Source: Nocardioides sp. SLBN-35
GTDB taxonomy: Bacteria > Actinomycetota > Actinomycetes > Propionibacteriales > Nocardioidaceae
Assembly: GCF_006715725.1 (NCBI RefSeq)
Contig: NZ_VFNU01000001.1
Location: forward strand, 1,984,001 to 2,048,000
Length of the DNA stretch: 64,000 bases
Reading direction: 5' to 3'
Made by a program: the position numbers and the translations under genes. Below the pieces are notes generated by a model. It saw only the letters and a program-made list of their open reading frames with translations, made no database searches and had not been told where the DNA came from. How positions within the stretch are numbered: the stretch's first letter is position 1; each line of letters begins with the position of its first letter. Shown in pieces: positions 1 through 6,120 of the stretch.

Positions 1-1
1 C

Positions 2-313
<312 letters not shown>

Positions 314-329
314 GTCCCAGGAGACCGCC

Positions 330-929
330 GTGGCCGACGACCGCCGTACGTCCCGCAAGCCCGGCCGCCCCGTCTCGGGGCGGTCCGGGCCGCGGTACGC
401 CGAGCGGCTCAAGGCCGAGCGCAAGAAGGCCGCCCGCGAGCGCGAGGCGGCCCTGGTCCGGGCCCGCAAGGAGCACCAGCAGAAGGCGCGGCTGACCAGC
501 CGCGCCGCGATCCTGGTCCTGGTCCTCGCGGTCCTGGCCGTCTCCTACGCGTCCTCGCTGCGGGCCTACCTGCAGCAGCGCGGCAACATCAACGCCCTCG
601 AGGCGCAGATCTCCCAGCGCGAGGCGAAGATCGACGACCTGCGCGACGAGAAGAAGCGCTGGGAGGACCCGGCGTACGTCGCCCAGCAGGCGCGTGCCCG
701 GTTCGGCTACGTCGCCAAGGGCGAGACCCCGTTCGTCGTGGTCGACGCCAATGGCGACCCGCTCGACGCCTCGGCCGCGCTCGGCGACCCCAGCAAGGTC
801 GCCGACCCCGACAAGAGGGTCTGGTACGACGACGTGTGGGACTCGATGAAGATCGCCGGCAACCCGCCCACCAAGGTGCGTGACCCCAAGGACGAGATCA
901 AGGCTCCCAAGGAGGACCTCGAGCAGTGA
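330..929 (+). CDS. FtsB/DivIC-like septum formation initiator protein
   Basis: A 199-residue bitopic membrane protein. A basic N-terminal cytoplasmic segment (residues 1-60, rich in Arg/Lys) is followed by one membrane helix (about 62-82, AILVLVLAVLAVSYASSL). Then comes an extracytoplasmic coiled coil (about 85-115, INALEAQISQREAKIDDLRDEKKRW) and the family motif DPAYVAQQARARFGYVAKGE. This is the FtsB/DivIC architecture; members bridge FtsL and FtsQ in the divisome. I chose the GTG at 330 because AGGAGA (319-324) sits 5 bases upstream; the frame is open further left but overlaps eno. The position between eno and DUF501 is the usual actinobacterial one. The acidic, lysine-rich tail has no recognised function. 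Confidence 0.9.
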   Translation: MADDRRTSRKPGRPVSGRSGPRYAERLKAERKKAAREREAALVRARKEHQQKARLTSRAAILVLVLAVLAVSYASSLRAYLQQRGNINALEAQISQREAKIDDLRDEKKRWEDPAYVAQQARARFGYVAKGETPFVVVDANGDPLDASAALGDPSKVADPDKRVWYDDVWDSMKIAGNPPTKVRDPKDEIKAPKEDLEQ

Positions 930-1456
930 GCGACGCCATGACCAGCGCGGACGAGGCGGTCATCGCGGCCCAGCTCGGGAGGCCCCCGCGCGGCGTCCAC
1001 GCGATCGGGCACCGCTGCCCGTGCGGCAACCCCGACGTGGTCGCCACCGAGCCGCGGCTCCCCAACGGGACGCCGTTCCCCACGACGTACTACCTCACCT
1101 GCCCGCGGGTGAACTCGAGGATCGGCACGCTCGAGGCGTCCGGCCTGATGCGGGAGATGCAGGACCGGCTCGGCACCGACCCCGAGCTCGCCGCCGCCTA
1201 CCGCGCCGCCCACGAGGCCTACCTCGCCGACCGCGCCGCCATCGGTACGGCGGGCGGCTTCGACGTCCCCGAGATCGAGGGCATCTCCGCCGGCGGGATG
1301 CCCGACCGGGTCAAGTGCCTGCACGTCCTCGCCGGCCACGCGCTCGCGGCCGGCCCGGGCGTCAACCCGCTCGGCGACGAGGTGCTGGAGATCCTCGGCG
1401 AGTGGTGGGCCAAGGGGCCGTGCGTGGCTCCGGGAGCCGACGACCCGGATGAGTGA
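926..1456 (+). CDS. DUF501 family protein
   Basis: A 176-residue cytoplasmic protein of the actinobacterial DUF501 family, whose biochemical role is not established. Family features seen are GHRCPCGNPDVVATEPRLPN followed by FPTTYYLTCPRVNSRIGTLE, with clustered Cys residues at the N-terminus that could bind metal (inference). The segment IGTLEASGLMREM and the closing GVNPLGDEV are also typical. The GTG start overlaps the stop of the FtsB-like gene (GTGA), so translation is probably coupled. The stop in turn overlaps the start of the Ppx/GppA gene. Confidence 0.9.
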   Translation: MSDAMTSADEAVIAAQLGRPPRGVHAIGHRCPCGNPDVVATEPRLPNGTPFPTTYYLTCPRVNSRIGTLEASGLMREMQDRLGTDPELAAAYRAAHEAYLADRAAIGTAGGFDVPEIEGISAGGMPDRVKCLHVLAGHALAAGPGVNPLGDEVLEILGEWWAKGPCVAPGADDPDE

Positions 1457-2387
1457 GCCGGTCGCCGCGATCGACTGCGGCACCAACACCATCAAGCTGC
1501 TCGTCGGCGACCTGCTCGCGGACCCGGAGGGCGTGCGCCGCGAGAGCCGGATGATCAGGCTCGGCCAGGGCGTCGACGCGACCGGCCGGCTCGCGCCGGA
1601 GGCGCTGGAGCGGGCCTGGGTGGCCATCGACGAGATCGCCGGGATCATCCGTGGGGCCGGTGTCGCGCCCGGGCGGATCCGGTTCTGCGCCACCTCCGCG
1701 ACCCGCGACGCGTCGAACGCCGCTGAGTTCACCGCCGGGGTGCACGCCCGGCTGGGGATCGACCCCGAGGTGCTGTCGGGCGAGGAGGAGGCCCGGCTGG
1801 CCTTCGACGGGGCGGTCCGCGGCCTCGCGGCGTCCTCGGTCGAGGTCGGCAGCCCGGCACTGGTCGTCGACATCGGCGGCGGCTCGACCGAGCTGATCCT
1901 CGGGGACCCGGCGACCGGTCCGAGCGCCGCCCACTCCATGGACATCGGCTCGGTTCGGCTCCACGAGCGACACGTGCGCCACGACCCGATCACGCCCGAG
2001 GAGGTCGCGGCGGTCGTCGCCGACATCGACGCCGCCCTCGACGCGTGCCCGGTCGACCCCGCCGCCGCCCGCACCGTGATCGCCGTCGCCGGCACCAACA
2101 CCACGATCGCCGCCGGCACGCTGGGCCTCGCCGCCTACGACCGCGACCTGATCCACGCCCGGGTGCTCGCCGTCCCCGAGGTGCTGGCGCAGGTCGACCG
2201 GCTGCTCGCGATGACCGTCGCCGAGCGGCGCGACCTGGGCTGGATGCACCCCGGGCGTGCCGACGTGATCGACGCGGGCGCGCTCATCGTGGCCCGCGTG
2301 CTGGCCCGCCTCGCGGTCGGCGGCGTGGTCGTCGCCGAGACCGACATCCTCGACGGGATCGCCTGGTCGCTGGTCGCCCAGGCCTGA
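1449..2387 (+). CDS. Ppx/GppA family exopolyphosphatase
   Basis: A 312-residue member of the actin-like ASKHA fold Ppx/GppA family, which hydrolyses inorganic polyphosphate or pppGpp. Visible signatures are the N-terminal phosphate loop AIDCGTNTIKLLV, the region SGEEEARLAFDGAVRG, the second loop VDIGGGSTELIL, and the later AGTNTTIAAG. The length fits the short actinobacterial form (about 310-340 residues) without the C-terminal HD domain of E. coli Ppx. The ATG overlaps the DUF501 stop (ATGAGTGA). The substrate cannot be decided from sequence alone. It is the last gene of the eno operon. Confidence 0.93.
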   Translation: MSEPVAAIDCGTNTIKLLVGDLLADPEGVRRESRMIRLGQGVDATGRLAPEALERAWVAIDEIAGIIRGAGVAPGRIRFCATSATRDASNAAEFTAGVHARLGIDPEVLSGEEEARLAFDGAVRGLAASSVEVGSPALVVDIGGGSTELILGDPATGPSAAHSMDIGSVRLHERHVRHDPITPEEVAAVVADIDAALDACPVDPAAARTVIAVAGTNTTIAAGTLGLAAYDRDLIHARVLAVPEVLAQVDRLLAMTVAERRDLGWMHPGRADVIDAGALIVARVLARLAVGGVVVAETDILDGIAWSLVAQA

Positions 2388-2841
2388 TCCGGCACGCCCG
2401 GACCCGGGCGGCTTTATCAGATCTGGCGTCGTTGTTCGGCGTTGTTCTCCGCCCCGACGTGCCCCACCTGCACCAGGAGCATCACTGGCACCAGGGCCGA
2501 TGTGATCTTCCTGCGGGCGCAGGTCCCCCGGGCGCGATTTCCACGCGGTTCTCGGGTGACAAGCCGGGTGAATTCTCGAATTTTACTTTCGCTCTCGGGG
2601 GCATTTTCCGCGCCTGGACAGGCCCCCTTCAGGGCTCCTGGAGGCCGCTGTGGACGGGTCGCCGGGCTGCGCCGCGGGCGTCGTCGTACGTCGCCGCGGG
2701 CCGTGCGCGGCCTCCGCCGGCCGGCCCGGTCGGACGTGCTCGCCGGGACCCGTCGCCTCGGGTCACGTCCGGTGGCGTGACATCGGACGGACCTCGGCGT
2801 TTGACAGTGGTCGTAGGAACGTTTGCCTAGGATTCCTCTTG
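2388..2841. other. Long intergenic region upstream of the XRE-TPR regulator
   Basis: I find no convincing gene in these 454 bases. It holds a short direct repeat (GTTGTTC at 2431 and 2441), an AT-rich tract around 2570-2590 that stands out in this GC-rich DNA, and a potential stem GGGGGC (2597-2602) / GCCCCC (2622-2627). A promoter-like TTGACA/TAGGAT pair lies at its right end. It probably carries the regulatory region of the downstream regulator. Confidence 0.5.
2801..2833 (+). promoter_or_regulatory. Putative promoter of the XRE-TPR regulator (leaderless type)
   Basis: TTGACA lies at 2801-2806 and TAGGAT at 2828-2833, 8 bases before the ATG at 2842. No Shine-Dalgarno sequence precedes that ATG, so a leaderless transcript is likely. 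The 21-base spacer is long, so TTGACA may not be the true -35 element. TTGCCTAG (2823-2830) overlaps the -10; a similar TTGCCAAG occurs upstream of the facing peptide gene and could be a shared operator (inference). Confidence 0.5.
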
Positions 2842-4242
2842 ATGAGTCACATCGACGCGCGTTGGGCGCACCTGCTGGGGACGGTCGATCCGGCCGTGCT
2901 CGGCTCGCGCGTGCGCGCAGCTCGGGTGGCCCAGGGGCTCAGCCAGGCGGACCTGGCCGGGGAGGCCTACTCGGTCGGCTACGTGTCCCGCATCGAGTCC
3001 GGCAACCGCCGCCCGACCCTCGCCGCGCTGAGCGTGGTCAGCGAGCGGCTCGGCATGGAGGTCAGCGAACTGCTGGCCGGCGCCTCCGAGGAGGAGGTCG
3101 ACGAGATCCGGCTCGGCCTGAGCTACGCCGAGCTGGCCCTCGAGAACGGTGAGGCGGTCGACGCCGAGCACCAGGCCCGCGCTGCGCTCGCCCGCGCCGA
3201 GGGGGTCTCGCTCGACGAGCTGAAGTCCCGCGGCCGTTTCGTCGTGGCTCGCTCGCTGGAGGCGATGGGCCAGCTCGACGACGCGATCCGCGAGTACGAG
3301 GCGCTGCTCGCCGACGTCGACGGGATCGAGGCGATCAAGTGCGGCATCGCGCTGAGCCGCTGCTACCGCGAAGCGGGTGACCTGGCGCTGGCCATCGAGG
3401 TCGGCGACCGGATCCGGCCCGACATCGTGGCCAGCGGCCTCGAGCGCACCGACGAGGCAGTGCAGCTCGCGATGACGGTGGCGATGTCCTACATGGGGCG
3501 TGGCGACCTGAACCGGGCCACCCGGATCTGCGCCGAGGCGATCGAGCTGGCCGAGGAGATGGCGTCGCCCGCCGCGCGCAGCGCCGCGTACTGGAACGCG
3601 AGCATCGCCTACTCCGAGCGCGGCCAGACCCAGCCCGCCCTCACCCTCGCGACCCGCGCGCTCGCGCTGCTGGGTGAGGGCCAGGACACGCGCAACCTCG
3701 CCCGGTTGCGGGTCGAGCTCGGCCGGTTGCGGCTCGAGCTCGACGTGCCGGACCCTTCGGGCGCGCTCGTCCAGCTCGAGCGGGCCCACGAGGAGCTGCG
3801 CAGCACCAGCGCATCGATGGCAGAGATCGCGTGGGCCGAGGTGGTGCTGGCCCACGCGCTGGTCCTCGACGGCCAGCCCGAGAAAGCGCTCGACGTGGCC
3901 ATCACCGCCCGCGCGGCCAATCCCGGACAGGTCTCCCTGGGTGCCGCCGAGGCCGCCCTGGCCCACGCGGAGGCGCTCGTCGAGCTCGGCCGCGAGGACG
4001 AGGCGCTCACCGTCTGTGGCGAGGCTCGCGACCTGCTCGCCGCCCAGACCGAGGTGGACAGGTGGGTCGCCCAGGCCTGGTGCGAGCTCGCCGAGCTCTA
4101 CGACGCACTCGGCGACGATGCCGGCGCCCACCGCGCCTTCAAGGCGGCGGCGAGTGCCAGTGGTCTACGTGTGCGCGAACGCGACAGTCGGGCACGGCGT
4201 CCTCGCCAGGACGCCGAGCACGGCGTCGCCACGACCTACTGA
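2842..4242 (+). CDS. XRE-family regulator with TPR sensor domain (Rgg/PlcR-like architecture)
   Basis: A 466-residue protein. An N-terminal helix-turn-helix of the XRE type (about residues 20-80; RVRAARVAQGLSQADLAG, YVSRIESGNRRPTLAAL) is followed by roughly 370 residues of helical TPR-like repeats (for example LGLSYAELALENGEAVDAE and AARSAAYWNASIAYSERGQ). This layout resembles RRNPP peptide receptors of Firmicutes, where the TPR part binds a small exported peptide and the HTH binds DNA. It ends 7 bases from the stop of a convergent 41-codon secreted-peptide gene, which makes a receptor role plausible. Ligand and targets are inferred. Alternatively it is a metabolite-sensing HTH-TPR regulator. 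Confidence 0.85.
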   Translation: MSHIDARWAHLLGTVDPAVLGSRVRAARVAQGLSQADLAGEAYSVGYVSRIESGNRRPTLAALSVVSERLGMEVSELLAGASEEEVDEIRLGLSYAELALENGEAVDAEHQARAALARAEGVSLDELKSRGRFVVARSLEAMGQLDDAIREYEALLADVDGIEAIKCGIALSRCYREAGDLALAIEVGDRIRPDIVASGLERTDEAVQLAMTVAMSYMGRGDLNRATRICAEAIELAEEMASPAARSAAYWNASIAYSERGQTQPALTLATRALALLGEGQDTRNLARLRVELGRLRLELDVPDPSGALVQLERAHEELRSTSASMAEIAWAEVVLAHALVLDGQPEKALDVAITARAANPGQVSLGAAEAALAHAEALVELGREDEALTVCGEARDLLAAQTEVDRWVAQAWCELAELYDALGDDAGAHRAFKAAASASGLRVRERDSRARRPRQDAEHGVATTY

Positions 4243-4249
4243 TTCGTCG

Positions 4250-4375
4250 TCAGCAGCAGCCGCCGGGGCGCGTCGCCATCACGACCGAGCCGTTCGAGGC
4301 GGGCGCGCCCAGCGAGACGGCGAGGGTCGCGGCGAGGGCGGCGGCGGTGGCGGCGAGGATCTTGCGAGTCTTCAT
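4250..4375 (-). CDS. Small secreted peptide precursor (candidate signal peptide/pheromone)
   Basis: A 41-residue precursor with a basic start (MKTRK), a hydrophobic core (ILAATAAALAATLAVSL) and an APA motif suited to signal peptidase I. The predicted mature 15-mer is SNGSVVMATRPGGCC, with two terminal cysteines. The start is supported by a perfect AAGGAG (complement of 4385-4390) 9 bases upstream, strong by the standard of this window. It is convergent with the XRE-TPR regulator and separated from its stop by 7 bases. A dyad TTGCCA-N17-TGGCAA lies about 60-85 bases upstream. I know no named homologue. The role as a pheromone for the neighbour is inference; a small secreted structural or toxic peptide is the alternative. 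Confidence 0.65.
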   Translation of the reverse strand: MKTRKILAATAAALAATLAVSLGAPASNGSVVMATRPGGCC

Positions 4376-4431
4376 TTCGGGGTTCTCCTTGTGAGGGGCG
4401 TGGCCGGCGTTCTCGGGGCGCCGGCTCACTG

Positions 4432-4465
4432 TTGCCATTGAGGTTGTCACATCTTGGCAATTTGC
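4432..4465 (-). promoter_or_regulatory. Candidate operator upstream of the peptide gene
   Basis: TTGCCA (4432-4437) and TGGCAA (4455-4460) form an inverted repeat with a 17-base spacer, immediately followed by a perfect 9-base dyad GCAATTTGC (4457-4465). Both lie upstream of the secreted-peptide start. Read on the minus strand, the outer half-site gives TTGCCAAG, close to the TTGCCTAG overlapping the regulator's own -10. Binding by the XRE-TPR protein is inferred. Confidence 0.4.
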
Positions 4466-4744
4466 GGAACGTCTTCGGGTCAAGCCCGCGTGAGGGGCGG
4501 GGCAAGGCGTCGTGGCCGGGAGGACCGCGGGCGTGGGAGCCGGATCCGCCCGGTCGCACGCACCGCGCCGCCGTCCCCGGGCCCGTCCGTGACGAGGCCC
4601 GACGGGGCGGCCAGACCTCGTCGACGCGGGCGTCCGGAGCCGTCTCCGGGAGGTCGCCGGCAGGTCGGGATGTGGTCACGCAGCACTGGTGCGCGCAGGC
4701 ACCCGATCTGATCCGACCGGGTTGTGGAGGGACTTAGGCCCCCC

Positions 4745-4774
4745 TTGTCGAGGCCGCGCGGAGCCACCTATCGT
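4745..4774 (+). promoter_or_regulatory. Putative sigma-70 type promoter for the ECF-CHAT operon
   Basis: TTGTCG (4745-4750) and TATCGT (4769-4774) with an 18-base spacer match the housekeeping promoter pattern. They lie about 135 bases upstream of the ECF sigma start, so the transcript would carry a leader with the GGAACG/CGTTCC dyad. Judged from consensus only. Confidence 0.35.
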
Positions 4775-4863
4775 CCCAAGACGACCCGAGGACCAGCGCC
4801 GTGGGTCCGACCGGCTCTCTCGGGCGGATCGCTGTTGTACGAGCGTGGGCACTCCCATATTCC

Positions 4864-4882
4864 GGAACGTGTGGGGCGTTCC
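4864..4882. promoter_or_regulatory. Inverted repeat GGAACG-N7-CGTTCC before the ECF sigma gene
   Basis: GGAACG (4864-4869) and CGTTCC (4877-4882) form a perfect 6-base dyad 24 bases upstream of the sigma factor ATG. GGAAC is also the core of many ECF -35 elements, so this may be an autoregulatory promoter element or an operator. Function is unproven. Confidence 0.35.
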
Positions 4883-4906
4883 AACCAACTCTCTTGGGGA
4901 CCCGAA

Positions 4907-5515
4907 ATGACGTCATTGAGCGAGCAACCAGCTCGCGCCACCGAGCTACGGCCCACCGGCCGTGGTGCCAGCACGCAGCCTCGCCACAGCGAGGTCGTCA
5001 CCGACTCCGACCTTCTCGTCCGCTGCCGCCGCCGTGACTCGGAGGCCTGGAACGAGCTGGTCAGCCGCTACGAGCGACTGGTCTACACCGTCGCCCTGCG
5101 CAACGGCCTCGGCGCCGAGGACGCCGCCGACGTCACCCAGGCCACCTTCGTGGCCCTCATCGATGCGCTCGACCGGCTCCGCGACGACGAGAAGCTCGCC
5201 TCCTGGCTGATGACCGTCGCCCGCCGGCAGGCCTGGCGCACCCGCAACCTGAGCCGGCGTACGACGCCGGTCGAGGTCACCCCGGACGACGTGAGCGACC
5301 CGTTCGCGGACTGGGCCACGACGACGGCGCTCCACGACGCGCTGTCCACCCTCGGCGGCACCTGCCGCGAGCTGCTCCTCGCCCTCTACTTCGAGCCGGA
5401 GGCGCCGAGCTACGCCGAGATCGCCGAGCGCTTCGGCCGCTCGATCGGTGGCATCGGCCCCCTGCGCGGCCGGTGCCTCGACAAGCTGCGCGTGATCATG
5501 GGGGAGGAGTCATGA
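4907..5515 (+). CDS. ECF-type RNA polymerase sigma factor
   Basis: A 202-residue sigma factor. After a 30-residue tail it shows region 2 (about 34-100: LLVRCRRRDSEAWNELVSRYERLVYTVA, with ADVTQATFVALIDALDRL and ASWLMTVARRQAWR) and region 4 (about 130-200: ALSTLGGTCRELLLALYF, SYAEIAERFGRSIGGIGPLRGRCLDKLR). GGGGA (4897-4900) precedes the ATG by 6 bases. No zinc-binding anti-sigma gene follows. Instead its stop overlaps the start of a 199-residue unknown protein (ATGATGA), which in turn is followed by a CHAT protease. The group probably acts together: a sigma factor controlled through a partner or proteolysis (inference). Confidence 0.92.
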   Translation: MTSLSEQPARATELRPTGRGASTQPRHSEVVTDSDLLVRCRRRDSEAWNELVSRYERLVYTVALRNGLGAEDAADVTQATFVALIDALDRLRDDEKLASWLMTVARRQAWRTRNLSRRTTPVEVTPDDVSDPFADWATTTALHDALSTLGGTCRELLLALYFEPEAPSYAEIAERFGRSIGGIGPLRGRCLDKLRVIMGEES

Positions 5516-6111
5516 TGACCGCGCGGCCCACCTTCACCGAGCTGATCGACTGGCTCGACGGCCGGCTCGCCAGCGACGCGGCCGAGGAGCTCGCGTCGTA
5601 CGTCGCCGTCGGTGACCCCTCGACCCTCGAGAGCGTCGAGTGGATCCTCGAGTTCGTCGACGGGGCGGCCTCGATGCCCCTCGCCCAGCGCCCGCCCGAG
5701 CTCGGGTCGCGGCTGCGGGCCGTCTTCGACCAGCTGCACCGGCCCGGGCACGGCCGGGACTGGACCGAGGCGGCGCTGCTCCACGACACCCGCTCCCAGC
5801 TCGGTGCCGTCGGCGTGCGCTCCCTCGGCGACGGCGGCGTTCACCTCGCCTTCGACTGCGAGCTCGGCAGGTTCGTGCTGGACGCCACGGCCTCGGCCGT
5901 CGGCGAGGTCGACGTGCAGGGGCTGATCATGCTCCCGCCCGGCAGCGGCGGCCTCGACCTCGCGTTCCTCGAGCGCGGCGACCTGCGGCGCGCGGTCCGG
6001 TCCACGCCCGACGGCCGGTTCGAGGCCCGCGGCGTGCCCGTCGGGGTCGACGAGCTCTGGCTGACATCGGGACCCGCCCAGGTCCGCGCCACGCTCGACC
6101 TCCGTCCCTGA
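5512..6111 (+). CDS. Unknown protein between ECF sigma factor and CHAT protease
   Basis: A 199-residue protein I do not recognise. The N-terminal 90 residues are helical and acidic (ELIDWLDGRLASDAAEELASYVAVGD, ESVEWILEFVDGAASM), like the start of some anti-sigma or adaptor proteins but without the Cys/His zinc motif. The C-terminal half is beta-rich (RFVLDATASAVGEVDVQGLIMLPPGSG, FEARGVPVGVDELWLTSG), like a small beta-sandwich. No membrane segment is seen. It is translationally coupled to the sigma gene and ends 9 bases before the CHAT gene. Possible roles are an anti-sigma factor or a substrate of the protease; both are inference from context. Confidence 0.75.
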   Translation: MMTARPTFTELIDWLDGRLASDAAEELASYVAVGDPSTLESVEWILEFVDGAASMPLAQRPPELGSRLRAVFDQLHRPGHGRDWTEAALLHDTRSQLGAVGVRSLGDGGVHLAFDCELGRFVLDATASAVGEVDVQGLIMLPPGSGGLDLAFLERGDLRRAVRSTPDGRFEARGVPVGVDELWLTSGPAQVRATLDLRP

Positions 6112-6120
6112 CGGCGGGTC

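Larger units (their letters stand above)
4376..4906. other. Intergenic region between the peptide gene and the ECF sigma gene
   Basis: These 531 bases separate two divergent units. They contain the peptide gene's ribosome site and dyad (4385-4465), a promoter-like TTGTCG-N18-TATCGT (4745-4774) and an inverted repeat (4864-4882) in front of the sigma factor gene. I see no convincing gene between about 4470 and 4740; the open frames there lack codon bias and ribosome sites. Confidence 0.5.

Noticed and set aside
2442..2780. Small gene in the 2388-2841 gap
   Set aside because: The open frames there have no ribosome site, Arg/Pro-heavy composition and no recognisable motif.
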